Numbered from the stretch's first letter, positions 51,472-59,678 are shown. The stretch: 64,000 nt of DNA from an uncultured Selenomonadaceae bacterium (GCA_905234195.1 CAJOFR010000010.1:40826-104825); one strand, 5' to 3'. The notes: generated by a model not told the origin, from the sequence alone. A program made the numbers and translations.

Positions 51472-51505
51472 ATCCCCGACAAAATTTTTCTGCCGGAGAT
51501 TTTTT
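51472..51505. terminator. terminator-like hairpin in a divergent intergenic region
   Basis: ATCCCCGACA (51472-51481) with TGCCGGAGAT (51491-51500) forms a stem with two wobbles, with T-runs on both strands. It stands upstream of the metN promoter, so it may end a small transcript I cannot define or insulate the divergent genes. Confidence 0.55.
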
Positions 51506-51589
51506 CAGCGCGAAATTTTTTAAGCACCGTACCTGTTCCAATTCCTCGAATTTTTTTTAATAATTACCCGCCGGATAAAAAAATTTTTT

Positions 51590-51618
51590 TTACAAAACCT
51601 TGCCCGCTGTGATAGAAT
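51590..51618 (+). promoter_or_regulatory. promoter of the 51644 gene
   Basis: TTACAA (51590-51595), 17-bp spacer, TAGAAT (51613-51618). Confidence 0.55.
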
Positions 51619-51643
51619 AAGAAAAAATTTTGGAGATGAAATT

Positions 51644-52264
51644 TTGAAAGTCAGTGAGAAAATTTTTCGCGATATGTACCGGCAAGTTTGTCTGCTGGAA
51701 AATCCTGCGCTTGCCGAAAAAATAAATCCGCGCGCCGTCTTCGATTATCCTCCCGACGAAAAACTTGACGGCTTTGTCGTTTACGGCTACATTGACGAGG
51801 ATGCGGGGTTCAGTTTCAAAATTTTGGCGGGCGCGCAGATTTCCGACAACCGCCTGAAAATTTTTCCCGCGAGCTACAAAAAAAATTTCGTTCTTCGTCG
51901 CGCGGAAGTCGACGACGCCGAAATTAAACTTCTTGCCGAAGATTACGCCGTTGCTTTTCGTGACAAAATTCAAGTTATAAATGACAACTTCGCAACTAAT
52001 CCGGCGAAGGAGCAAACTCGATTCATAAAGACTATTGATTCTCTTCGTCACCCAAATTATCCGGACGACGTGCTTGTTTTGTTTCACGGAGAAAATTTTC
52101 AGCCGGAGCAAGCTTGGGTGCGTTGCGTCGCGGTCGAAGAAAATTTAATCACGGGCGTTTTGCTTAACGAACTTCGTCAAAATTTTGGTTTCACGGTCGG
52201 CGACAAAATAGTTTTCGGCGTGACGGAGATTGACGGCGAAATTTTTTGCGTGATTGTAAAATGA
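51644..52264 (+). CDS. protein of unknown function upstream of dxr
   Basis: A 206-residue soluble protein starting at TTG 51644 with a GGAGATG SD. Beta-rich C-terminus (GFTVGDKIVFGVTEIDGEIF). An INDNFATNPAKEQTRF segment in the middle. No membrane part, no recognised motif. Its stop is just upstream of the dxr SD, so the genes share a transcript. Confidence 0.68.
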   Translation: MKVSEKIFRDMYRQVCLLENPALAEKINPRAVFDYPPDEKLDGFVVYGYIDEDAGFSFKILAGAQISDNRLKIFPASYKKNFVLRRAEVDDAEIKLLAEDYAVAFRDKIQVINDNFATNPAKEQTRFIKTIDSLRHPNYPDDVLVLFHGENFQPEQAWVRCVAVEENLITGVLLNELRQNFGFTVGDKIVFGVTEIDGEIFCVIVK

Positions 52265-52274
52265 GGTGGACACA

Positions 52275-53423
52275 GTGAAGAAAATTGCGATACTCGGTTC
52301 GACGGGCTCAATCGGCACGCAAGCTTTGGACGTGGTCAGAAATTTACCCGACGAGTTCAAAGTTTCGGTGCTTGCGGCAAATTCCAACGTCGAATTATTT
52401 TCCAGGCAGGTCGAGGAATTTCAGCCGGAGCTTGCGGTTTTGGCGGACGAGGCTGCCTACAAAATCCTGCGCGAAAAAAAATTCCCGCGCACGAAAATTG
52501 CGGGCGGGCGTCAAGCTTTTATTGACGCGGCGGGATTCGACGGCGTGGAAATTGTTTTGACTTCGATGAGCGGATTTGCCGGGTTGGAGCCGACGATCAA
52601 GGCGATTCGTTGCGGAAAAAATATCGCGCTTGCCAACAAAGAAACTCTTGTCGTTGCCGGCGAACTCGTCACGAAATTGGCGGCGGATTATGGAATAAAA
52701 ATTTTGCCCGTCGACAGCGAACACGGCGCATTTTTTCAATGTTTGCAAGGTGAAAATATAAAAAGTGTCGCAAAACTTTTGCTTACAGCTTCGGGCGGAC
52801 CCTTTCGCGGAAAAACTCGCGGCGAACTTCAAAATGCAACAGTCGAAAAAGTTTTGGCTCACCCGACCTGGAACATGGGCAAAAAAATCACCGTCGATTC
52901 TGCGTCGCTGGTCAACAAAGGTCTTGAAGTTATCGAGGCGAAGTGGCTTTACGGCGTCGATTATGATAAAATTCAAGTCGTCGTCCACCCGCAAAGCATC
53001 ATTCATTCGATGGTTGAGTTTTGCGATGGCTCAATAATTGCGCAACTTGCCGCGCCGGATATGCGCCTGCCGATTCAGTACGCGCTGACTTATCCGAAAA
53101 GATTTCCCGCGCCGATAAAAAAATTAAACTTCTGGGAAATTTCCAGCTTAACCTTTGAAAAACCCGACGTCGAAACTTTCAAGGGCTTAAAATTTTCATA
53201 CACGGCAGGAAAAATCGGCGGAACGATGCCCTGTGTCTTCAACGCGGCAAATGAAATTGCAGTCGCCGCATTTTTGCAAGGGCGGATAAAATTTTTGCAG
53301 ATATACGACGTGATTGAAAACGCAATGTCAAAACGCGCGGTCGTGAAAAATCCTTCGCTCGAAATTTTAATCGAAGAGGACGCGGCGGCGCGGGAACTCT
53401 CTAAAAAATTCATTGACGCTTGA
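52275..53423 (+). CDS. dxr: 1-deoxy-D-xylulose 5-phosphate reductoisomerase
   Basis: A 382-residue protein, second enzyme of the MEP isoprenoid pathway. GTG 52275 preferred (GAGGTGG SD); GTG 52266 is in frame. NADPH motif ILGSTGSIGTQALDVV, ALANKETLVVAGE, metal and substrate residues in PVDSEHGAFFQCL, and HPQSIIHSMVEFCDGSIIAQL. Followed directly by rseP, a common gene order. Confidence 0.96.
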   Translation: MKKIAILGSTGSIGTQALDVVRNLPDEFKVSVLAANSNVELFSRQVEEFQPELAVLADEAAYKILREKKFPRTKIAGGRQAFIDAAGFDGVEIVLTSMSGFAGLEPTIKAIRCGKNIALANKETLVVAGELVTKLAADYGIKILPVDSEHGAFFQCLQGENIKSVAKLLLTASGGPFRGKTRGELQNATVEKVLAHPTWNMGKKITVDSASLVNKGLEVIEAKWLYGVDYDKIQVVVHPQSIIHSMVEFCDGSIIAQLAAPDMRLPIQYALTYPKRFPAPIKKLNFWEISSLTFEKPDVETFKGLKFSYTAGKIGGTMPCVFNAANEIAVAAFLQGRIKFLQIYDVIENAMSKRAVVKNPSLEILIEEDAAARELSKKFIDA

Positions 53424-53437
53424 AGGAGGCTGATATT

Positions 53438-54475
53438 TTGATTTTGACTATAATTGCTGCGATTTTTGTTTTTGGTTTAATTGTTTTGGTTCACGAGCTT
53501 GGGCATTTCGTGACGGCGAAGTTGACGGGGATGCGCGTCGACGAGTTTGCGATAGGTTTTGGTCCGAAAATTTTCAGCGTGAAACATGGCGAAACTCGTT
53601 ATTCGATTCGCGCGGTGCCTCTCGGCGGATTCAACGACATTGCCGGAATGGATCCCAACGACAATTCGGCGGGGGAGCGCGGCTATTGCGAAAAGCCGGT
53701 TTCTTCGCGCATGGTCGTGATTCTTGCCGGTTCGATTATGAATTTTATTATGCCGGTGATTTTATTTTTCGGGATTTACGCGACGATGGGAGTTGGCAAG
53801 CCCGCCATTGAGCCGGTTATCGGCGAAGTTTTGGAAGGCAAGGCGGCGGAAGTTGCCGGACTTCGGGCGGGCGATAAAATTTTGAAGGTCAACGGCGAAG
53901 TTATAACGACGTGGCGAAGTTTCACGGAAAAGGTTAGAGTTGCCGAAGCCGGCAAGCCCGTTTTGGTTGAATACGAAAGAAATTCGCGGGTCTCCGCAGT
54001 TGCCGTGACACCGACGTTTGACGAAAAATCCGGGCGCGTTTTAATCGGCGTGCAAAGTGTGATAGTCTACGAGCGGCAGGACATTCCGACGGCGTTTTCT
54101 TTGGCGGTCAAGCGCACGAAGGAAATTTTAGTTTTCATGATAGACGCGCTGGTTGATATTTTCAAGAGCCCGACGCAAGCGGAACTTGCCGGACCGATTG
54201 GGATAGCGCAAATGGCGGGGCGGGTCGCCGAAACCGGATTCGTGCCGCTGTTGAATTTTGCCGCGCTGTTGAGTTTAAATCTCGGCGTGATAAATTTATT
54301 GCCGGTGCCCGCGCTGGACGGCGGACATTTCGTGAATTTAGTCATTGAGGCGGTTCGCGGCAAGCCCATGAGCGCGCGCGCACTAATGTACACCCAGCGC
54401 GTAGGGATTGCGTTGCTTTTAATGCTTATGGTTTTCGCGACGGCAGAAGATGTTATCCGCGTATTCTTCCACTAA
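53438..54475 (+). CDS. rseP: site-2 intramembrane metalloprotease RseP
   Basis: A 345-residue protein. TTG 53438 is 9 nt after GAAGGAGG and gives an MILTIIAAIFVFGLI start; a longer frame begins at 53420. Zinc motif HELGHF in the first membrane segment, PDZ domain (about 110-195, GLRAGDKILKVNGE), and LLPVPALDGGHF in the third membrane segment. It cleaves membrane anti-sigma factors or remnant signal peptides. Confidence 0.95.
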   Translation: MILTIIAAIFVFGLIVLVHELGHFVTAKLTGMRVDEFAIGFGPKIFSVKHGETRYSIRAVPLGGFNDIAGMDPNDNSAGERGYCEKPVSSRMVVILAGSIMNFIMPVILFFGIYATMGVGKPAIEPVIGEVLEGKAAEVAGLRAGDKILKVNGEVITTWRSFTEKVRVAEAGKPVLVEYERNSRVSAVAVTPTFDEKSGRVLIGVQSVIVYERQDIPTAFSLAVKRTKEILVFMIDALVDIFKSPTQAELAGPIGIAQMAGRVAETGFVPLLNFAALLSLNLGVINLLPVPALDGGHFVNLVIEAVRGKPMSARALMYTQRVGIALLLMLMVFATAEDVIRVFFH

Positions 54476-54494
54476 GAAAATTTTATATTAACGT

Positions 54495-54523
54495 CAAAAA
54501 AAGTCTCGGCGCAAACCGAGACT
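54495..54523. terminator. hairpin after rseP, strongest on the minus strand
   Basis: AGTCTCGG (54502-54509) pairs with CCGAGACT (54516-54523). The minus strand has a seven-T run; the plus strand has only TTT. It can end rseP and back up the antitoxin RNA terminator. Confidence 0.65.
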
Positions 54524-54544
54524 TTAAAAATTTATCCGTAAAGC

Positions 54545-54597
54545 AAAAAACCCGGTAGCCAGCCGAGCTTTTTTATTGGAATAGCCTTGTTAATCAC
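54545..54597 (-). ncRNA. candidate antitoxin sRNA of about 53 nt
   Basis: It is driven by the minus promoter at 54604-54632 and ended by a hairpin (CTCGG with CCGGG plus flanking pairs) followed by TTTTTT near 54545. It contains AACAAGGCTATTCC, which pairs with GGAATAGCCTgTGTT of the toxin-like mRNA (54717-54731). That is 14 base pairs with one bulged G in the GTG start codon. The 10-mer GGAATAGCCT occurs on the plus strand both here (54578-54587) and at the toxin start (54717-54726). Confidence 0.65.
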
Positions 54598-54603
54598 GGT
54601 TAA

Positions 54604-54632
54604 ATTTTAGCATATCGATTCCATATTTGCAA
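54604..54632 (-). promoter_or_regulatory. promoter of the candidate antitoxin sRNA
   Basis: Minus strand TTGCAA (54627-54632), 17-bp spacer, TAAAAT (54604-54609); divergent from the toxin-like promoter, with 11 bp between the two -35 boxes. Confidence 0.75.
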
Positions 54633-54643
54633 GAAAAAATTTC

Positions 54644-54672
54644 TTGAAAGAAAATTACATATGTCGTAAAAT
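54644..54672 (+). promoter_or_regulatory. promoter of toxin-like peptide 2
   Basis: TTGAAA (54644-54649), 17-bp spacer, TAAAAT (54667-54672). Predicted start is about 54679. Confidence 0.75.
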
Positions 54673-54726
54673 ACCGGCGTCGCTCACCTCCTGGAGAAAT
54701 TAGAGCAGGGAGGGAGGGAATAGCCT

Positions 54727-54804
54727 GTGTTTTTCACGTTCGTATTGTCGGTCGCAGCGGGTGTAATTAGCCACTATATCTGCAAATGGCTGGATCGACA
54801 CTAA
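54727..54804 (+). CDS. 25-residue hydrophobic peptide, putative type I toxin
   Basis: GTG 54727 follows GGGAGGGAGGG. The peptide (MFFTFVLSVAAGVISHYICK then WLDRH) has one transmembrane stretch and the C-terminal K-W-L-x-R pattern seen in Fst/Ldr-like toxins. In the leader, CCTCCTG (about 54687-54695) can pair with CAGGGAGG at the SD. GTCGCT near the 5' end matches AGCGAC just after the stop, a 5'-3' clamp. A divergent sRNA with complementarity to the start site completes the module. Family placement is by pattern, not search. Confidence 0.65.
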   Translation: MFFTFVLSVAAGVISHYICKWLDRH

Positions 54805-54843
54805 GCGACAACAGCCTATAGTTAGCGTTAATCTCAAAGCGCG

Positions 54844-54872
54844 AAAGGCTCCGTTGAATTTCGGGGCTTTTT
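54844..54872 (+). terminator. terminator of toxin-like transcript 2
   Basis: AAGGCTCCG pairs with CGGGGCTTT (two wobbles) around an 8-nt loop, followed by TTTTT. The mRNA would be about 190 nt. Confidence 0.75.
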
Positions 54873-55071
54873 AAATTTTAGGGGGCGCAAAAAAATTTCC
54901 TCCCGCACTTGCGGAAGGTTACAATTACAATGGTTGTCAAGATTTCCAATACGCAACTTCACTCGTCAGCAAAATTGCGGTATCAGCGAATTTATTAAAC
55001 GATAGTTAATCGGTTGTTTTAAAAAAGATGTCGCCCCCTCCGAGTCTAAGGAGGCTCCATGGTAGTAAAAT

Positions 55072-55182
55072 TTATAATATCGCGGGATTTTGTCCTCGCG
55101 GTATTAACTTTTCAATGAACGAATAAATTTGAATGAGTGCGAACACGCAAAGACCGCCAACAATCAACTTTGTTAGTATCAT
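55072..55182 (-). CDS. possible 36-residue hydrophobic peptide
   Basis: ATG 55182, weak SD (GAAG), product MILTKLIVGGLCVFALIQIY then a basic SFIEKLIPRG tail. A moderate promoter (TTGATG, 18 bp, TAATAA) lies just upstream on the minus strand. It could be a third small membrane toxin or a chance frame. Confidence 0.25.
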   Translation of the reverse strand: MILTKLIVGGLCVFALIQIYSFIEKLIPRGQNPAIL

Positions 55183-55272
55183 GTCGACGGTCTTCACGCG
55201 GTATCTAAACAGACTGCGTTATTAGAATTTGTTTTTCCCTACCATCAACATGGAACCCTTTCCGAGTTCTCT

Positions 55273-55300
55273 AGCCGCTTTACACGGCTTTATTTTTTTA
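55273..55300 (+). terminator. plus-strand terminator downstream of fliC
   Basis: AGCCG (55273-55277) and CGGCT (55285-55289) followed by TTATTTTTTT. It points to a plus-strand transcript in the region 55.0-55.3 kb, opposite in direction to fliC. Confidence 0.6.
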
Positions 55301-55347
55301 TTTAACAACCGTCGCGCCTTTTAACGCTCCGGATGTTGTCCTGTTAA

Positions 55348-57543
55348 TTACTGAAGAAGACTGAGAACTGCGCTGGAATTCTGGTTAGCTTGCGCAAGCA
55401 TCGATTGAGCCGCCTGCAACAAGACGTTATTCTTCGTGTAGTTGGTCATTTCTTTTGCCATATCAGCATCGCGGATTGCACTTTCAGCCGCCTGCGTGTT
55501 TTCTGCGGACGTCGTCAAGTTGCTTGAAGTGTATTCGAGACGAGCTTCAATAGCACCGATTGTCGTTTGCTGGTCAAGAGCTTTTTGAATAGCGTTATCA
55601 AACGCCGCGATTGCCGCATTTGCGCGCGGCTGAGTGGAAACGTCGATAATAGAACCGTCGCTACCCTTCAAGCCGAGAGCTTCGGAGCGCATATCCTGCA
55701 AACCGACAGAGATCGATTGGTTAGCTTGTGCGCCGACGTGGAGTTTGAGCGACAAATCGTCGGATTGGTTAGCCGCAAAAATAGACGTCGTGAAGGAGTT
55801 CATAAACTCGTTGACAGTCTTTCTAACATTGCCTTCGCTGTCTGCAACACTGATTGTGAGACCGGAAATCTGCCCCGCAAGACCTTCATTCAAAGCGGTA
55901 ACCGTAAGACCAATTTCGCCATCTGCTGTGCTTGTCATTGCGCCGGAAGCCGCAAGCCCAATATCAGAGCTACTGCTGACAAAGTCAGTGGTAGCACCGG
56001 CAGCACCCGGCGTATTATTTTCGACGATCTTGTCATAAGCTACAGCTTTAGCGTAATCAGAAGCCGCAGTTATTCCGTCACCTGCGCCGGCGCTAGATTC
56101 AGCTTTTTCAACGTGTGCATCGTACAAATTTGCGCCACTTTTATCAAGTGTTCCTGAAGCAGCTATATTTGCCGTTCCATCCTTAGTAGCACTAACGTTT
56201 GTAACAGAAAGAGTATCCAACGCCGCTTTTATTCCTTGTTCTATACTTGTTATTTGTGTAGTTCCATCTTTTTCATTGACAGTGGCACCACTCATCAACG
56301 CCGTTGCCATGTTTTTGATGGAGGTAAACATCTTACTCACGAAGTCATCTTTATCTGCAGGCGGAACACCCACAGCTTCAGTACCTCCAGGTGAAATGTT
56401 TGCACTAGGATTTTCTCCCGTTATACTGACTATAGTTTCAGCGGCACCCAGTGTTCCATCTTCTCCGTACGCCATGTACCGGACATCTGCATCCAATGTA
56501 CCGGCAGTACTTATTCCATCTGAGCCGTGATCGTTCTTAAACTTAACTTTTAAATTATCGTAAACATCTCCGAGGGCTGATTTCAAAGCAGTTTCCGCAT
56601 CACTCACGGTATCAACGGAAGTTACGCTTGTACTTGCGGCGAGATTGGTTGCGCTGTTTGCAGAATCAGCAACAAGAACTTTAACAGCGTCGATTATCTT
56701 CTTGGCATTAGCGTCAGTTGTAGCGTTATCTTGGGCTGCTGTGAGAAGATTTGCCGAACTCATCAACGTCGCGTCGGTAAGAACGCCTTGAGCTGCGGTA
56801 ACTTCATCTGCAGTCGGGGGATCTGCAGGCGGCGTGAGGTTCGGTTCGCCGAAAACACCGCCCGTAATAAGACCATTGAGATTTTTGAAAACATCGTTAA
56901 GCGTGTTTGTAGTTCCGACCTTAAAAGTGGTGTAGTAAGTCTGACCGTCTTTGACGAAAGAAGCTGTTATTTTGTCAGAAGTGGAAATTTCGAGACCTTC
57001 GCCCTTACGGTTCGTTAAATCTGTAAGAGCAGTAGTTCCGTCGAGGTCGTTACCCTGCGTGTCTTTGAGACCAAAAGCTTGGCTTGTGAAAGCGGTTTTA
57101 GTCGCACTGCCAGCTTGAGCCTTTGAACCTTCGACGAGATATTTGCCGTTGAAGGTAACAAGAGCATTGTCGTCGATCTGGTCGATAAATTGGTTGACTT
57201 CTTTTTGAATTGTCTTGCGGTCAGCATCGGTGTTGGTATCGGTCGCCGCATTGATAGCTTTTTCCTTGAGAGTTTTGAGAATTTCGACCGTGCTGGAAAC
57301 TGCGCCCTCTGCGGTTTTCATCAAGCTTGAAGCGTTCTGAGTGTTCTGATTAGCCTGGTCGAGAGCACGGATCTGGACGCGCATGCGTTCGGAAATAGCG
57401 TAACCGGAGGCGTCGTCCTGCGCGGAATTAATTTTCATGCCGCTGGAAACCTTCGCGAGAGATTTCTGAAGAGCACCGCTGTTACGATTGAGAGTGTTGA
57501 GCGTAGAAACCGCTGCCATGTTGTTCTTTACTACCATTGCCAT
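55348..57543 (-). CDS. fliC: flagellin, unusually large
   Basis: A 731-residue filament protein. The conserved N-terminal D0/D1 (MVVKNNMAAVSTLNTLNRNS to about 175, including SSGMKINSAQDDASGYAISE) and C-terminal D1/D0 (about 640-731, ending SMLAQANQNSSAVLSLLQ) match flagellins. The central part (about 180-630) is Ala/Thr/Asp-rich, almost free of aromatic residues and variable, roughly doubling the common length of 270-500. Start ATG 57543 with AAGGAGG SD; an inner ATG two codons later is possible. Flagellins use a flagellar T3SS and no signal peptide. No other flagellar gene is adjacent. Confidence 0.95.
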   Translation of the reverse strand: MAMVVKNNMAAVSTLNTLNRNSGALQKSLAKVSSGMKINSAQDDASGYAISERMRVQIRALDQANQNTQNASSLMKTAEGAVSSTVEILKTLKEKAINAATDTNTDADRKTIQKEVNQFIDQIDDNALVTFNGKYLVEGSKAQAGSATKTAFTSQAFGLKDTQGNDLDGTTALTDLTNRKGEGLEISTSDKITASFVKDGQTYYTTFKVGTTNTLNDVFKNLNGLITGGVFGEPNLTPPADPPTADEVTAAQGVLTDATLMSSANLLTAAQDNATTDANAKKIIDAVKVLVADSANSATNLAASTSVTSVDTVSDAETALKSALGDVYDNLKVKFKNDHGSDGISTAGTLDADVRYMAYGEDGTLGAAETIVSITGENPSANISPGGTEAVGVPPADKDDFVSKMFTSIKNMATALMSGATVNEKDGTTQITSIEQGIKAALDTLSVTNVSATKDGTANIAASGTLDKSGANLYDAHVEKAESSAGAGDGITAASDYAKAVAYDKIVENNTPGAAGATTDFVSSSSDIGLAASGAMTSTADGEIGLTVTALNEGLAGQISGLTISVADSEGNVRKTVNEFMNSFTTSIFAANQSDDLSLKLHVGAQANQSISVGLQDMRSEALGLKGSDGSIIDVSTQPRANAAIAAFDNAIQKALDQQTTIGAIEARLEYTSSNLTTSAENTQAAESAIRDADMAKEMTNYTKNNVLLQAAQSMLAQANQNSSAVLSLLQ

Positions 57544-58059
57544 TTTAATTTCCTCCTTGGCTTTCTATAGAAAGATTGTATCCTTAGACGGCATCCCGCC
57601 GTCATATAATAAGTGACTCCAGCAAAATCCTGACCGTCGTCAAAATTCATTCAAGCCGCCTGCGCAACTGCGACCGACGCTGAAATTCACATATTAACTT
57701 TTTTGGATACTACCATGGAGATTAAAACGACACCTTCGGGAATTTTTACCCGAAACGTTTTATTTTGGACGGGTCATTAACGCGCGCCCGCCTTTTTAAA
57801 ATTTTTTCTCTATGAAATTTTTTTACTTCTTGCCTGGAATTTTTAACTTCCCTGCTTTCAAAAAGTATATCGTAAATTTTTTTGAGGAACTTAAGTATTT
57901 TTTTTCGGGCAGTTGTTTTTTTTTTTTGAAAACTCAAGTTCGCGCTGCGCGCTCGTTGAGTTGCCTGTTATATGCCGTCGCTGTCAAACTTCATCGCCTT
58001 AGAAAAATTTTTTGGCAACCACTAAGCTCCTTTTTTTCGTGAAGACTACGAGCAAAAAT
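57544..58059. other. fliC leader and intergenic region
   Basis: No gene is supported. The region holds a perfect 14-bp palindrome CTTTCTATAGAAAG (57561-57574), 18 nt upstream of the fliC ATG. A GACGGC-ATCCC-GCCGTC hairpin lies at 57587-57603 and a CTTCGGG/CCCGAA hairpin near 57737-57757. A larger AACTCAA...TTGAGTT hairpin with GC-rich inner stem (57931-57962) may terminate the 58060 gene. I could not place a sigma-28 or sigma-A promoter for fliC with confidence. A Lys-rich frame at 57746-57937 is considered spurious. Confidence 0.45.
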
Positions 58060-58662
58060 TTATTTGCTTATAGCACGAATTGTTTCGCGGAGTTTCGTCG
58101 CGGCAATCAGATTGTCCAGACATTCGCCGGCAAGATACGACGCCCTGCCCAATGTGTTGTAGCTGTCGTGAAAACTCTTGGAAGTTTTTTTGTCGGCAAG
58201 CTCGTCCGTGCGCCTGTCGTAGACAATCATTTCCGCAGAAACGTCGCTCGAAAGATGAGTTTCCAGACTGGATCCGAAAGCGGGTATCGTCTCTTCGCAG
58301 TAGCGGCGAAGAATCGGGCAGATAACTAAGTCCGCGTCGAGATCCTTCGCCAAAATTTTAACGGCGTCGGAAATTTTTGCCTTCTTGTTTTCAGAACGAA
58401 GACGTTGCCAAATTTTGTTCAAGGTCGCCGTCGAATCCTCGCTGCTGATATATTCGGCAACCTGCAAAGTTTTATTCAAGGGGATATTCGTCGCGCGCGC
58501 CATTTTCATTTCCAGAGCCGCAACCGTTTCTTCGTCCGGAGTCCCCCTTTGTAAAATTATCGGCAAGCAAGCTATGCGGACGGGATTTTTTTCAGCCGCG
58601 CAGATTGTTTGATTCGCCGCCAGCAAAAAAATTATCAACGTAAAAAATTTTATCAGCCTCAT
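58060..58662 (-). CDS. exported protein of unknown function
   Basis: A 200-residue protein. ATG 58662 has SD GGAG and opens a signal peptide (cleavage near residue 24, TICAA); the upstream extension to 58764 is inside yitT. The mature part (CLPIILQRGTPDEETVAALE and LDADLVICPILRRYCEE) looks like small periplasmic proteins that build an alpha/beta domain. The family is not recognised. Its start lies 13 nt after the YitT-family gene, so they share a transcript. Confidence 0.68.
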   Translation of the reverse strand: MRLIKFFTLIIFLLAANQTICAAEKNPVRIACLPIILQRGTPDEETVAALEMKMARATNIPLNKTLQVAEYISSEDSTATLNKIWQRLRSENKKAKISDAVKILAKDLDADLVICPILRRYCEETIPAFGSSLETHLSSDVSAEMIVYDRRTDELADKKTSKSFHDSYNTLGRASYLAGECLDNLIAATKLRETIRAISK

Positions 58663-58675
58663 GGTGTTCGCTCCT

Positions 58676-59614
58676 TCAGTGAGATTTATTTTTAAACCTT
58701 CCCCCGACAATATCATGAACGGCGTTAATCGTAACAAAGGCGTGCTCGTCCATAGAAAGGACAATGTCTTTCACCTTCATGACCTCCAGCCTGTTCACGA
58801 CGCAATACAAAATTTCTTTCGGGAGCCTCGTGTAGCCGCCCTGCCCGTGCAACAAAGTCACGCCGCGCCCAAGTTTCGCGTTGAGTTCGTCAGTTACTTC
58901 AAGCGGGTCGTTCGTGACAATCATAACCGCATAAGTTTCGTCAAGACCTTTGGTGACGACGTCAATCATTTTCGCGATGACGAAGTAAGCGACGAGAGAA
59001 TACATTGCCTTGTCCCAGCCGAAAAGAAGACCCGCGCCCGAAAGTATGAACAGGTTTATAAACATGACGACTTCGCCGACGGAAAAGGGGGAATGTTTGT
59101 CGACGATAATCGCAACAATTTCTGTGCCGTCGAGGGAGCCGCCCGCGCGCATGATTATTCCGACGCCGATGCCGTCAATTATTCCGCCGAAAATCGCCGC
59201 CAAAAAAGCGTCGTTCGTGACTTTCGGGAACTGCGCCGCGAACTCCGAACAAATACTCAACATGATAACCGCAATAACGGTAGAGATAGCAAAATTTTTT
59301 CCAATATGTTTGTAGCCGATATACAGGAAGGGAATATTCAGCACGACGAGAAAAATTCCGAAGGGGATATATGTAAAAAGATAATGCCCTATAATCGAAA
59401 GACCGACAACGCCGCCGTCAATGACCTTGTTGGGAATTAAAAAAAGTTCCAGCCCGGCAGAAGCGATAGCCGCCCCGATAAAAAGCTGAATCCATTGCAA
59501 AATAATATTCCTAAATTTCCTCCCGTGACGCATTTTTATTGCGTGCTTATTAATTTTTTCAATGTGTTTATTTTCTTGCGGCTCTTGATTTTCGATTGAT
59601 TGTTCGTCGCTCAT
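58676..59614 (-). CDS. YitT-family membrane protein (DUF161 plus DUF2179)
   Basis: A 312-residue protein. ATG 59614 (SD GAGGAG). A basic, soluble N-terminus (1-35) precedes five or six membrane segments with the YitT blocks NKVIDGGVVGLSIIG, SLDGTEIVAI and GWDKAMYSLVAYFVIAK. The C-terminal DUF2179 domain (about 215-300, LGRGVTLLHGQGGYT) is soluble. Function in bacteria is not established. Confidence 0.88.
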   Translation of the reverse strand: MSDEQSIENQEPQENKHIEKINKHAIKMRHGRKFRNIILQWIQLFIGAAIASAGLELFLIPNKVIDGGVVGLSIIGHYLFTYIPFGIFLVVLNIPFLYIGYKHIGKNFAISTVIAVIMLSICSEFAAQFPKVTNDAFLAAIFGGIIDGIGVGIIMRAGGSLDGTEIVAIIVDKHSPFSVGEVVMFINLFILSGAGLLFGWDKAMYSLVAYFVIAKMIDVVTKGLDETYAVMIVTNDPLEVTDELNAKLGRGVTLLHGQGGYTRLPKEILYCVVNRLEVMKVKDIVLSMDEHAFVTINAVHDIVGGRFKNKSH

Positions 59615-59647
59615 TTTTAACCACTCCTCAAAAATTTTTACGATTCG

Positions 59648-59676
59648 ATTATAAATTATCAAACGCAGTCTTGCAA
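59648..59676 (-). promoter_or_regulatory. promoter of the YitT-family gene
   Basis: Minus strand TTGCAA (59671-59676), 17-bp spacer, TATAAT (59648-59653). Confidence 0.75.
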
Positions 59677-59678
59677 GG

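Larger units (their letters stand above)
54873..55347. other. intergenic region with unassigned small-RNA-like structure
   Basis: No conventional gene. It holds a CCTCC...GGAGG hairpin (about 55037-55054) placing an AAGGAGG SD before ATG 55059, whose frame encodes only 19 residues. It also holds a plus-strand terminator at 55273-55300 and a minus-strand 36-codon hydrophobic frame (55072-55182). The layout resembles the two toxin-like loci, but no convincing promoter drives the plus-strand frame. Confidence 0.4.

Noticed and set aside
51399..51643. SAM riboswitch upstream of metN
   Set aside because: The hairpin at 51472-51505 lies upstream of the promoter and lacks S-box conserved elements.
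55567..57018. Long open frames antisense to fliC
   Set aside because: They are shadows of the biased codon use of the flagellin gene, with no SD or promoter.
55055..57720. 13-bp inverted repeat CTCCATGGTAGTA flanking fliC (55055-55067 and 57708-57720), possible invertible segment
   Set aside because: A 13-mer with a palindromic CCATGG core is expected by chance many times in 64 kb, and no recombinase gene is nearby.
57746..57937. Lys/Arg-rich 63-codon frame on the minus strand
   Set aside because: It arises from A-rich low-complexity DNA, starts at a TTG without SD and spans hairpins.
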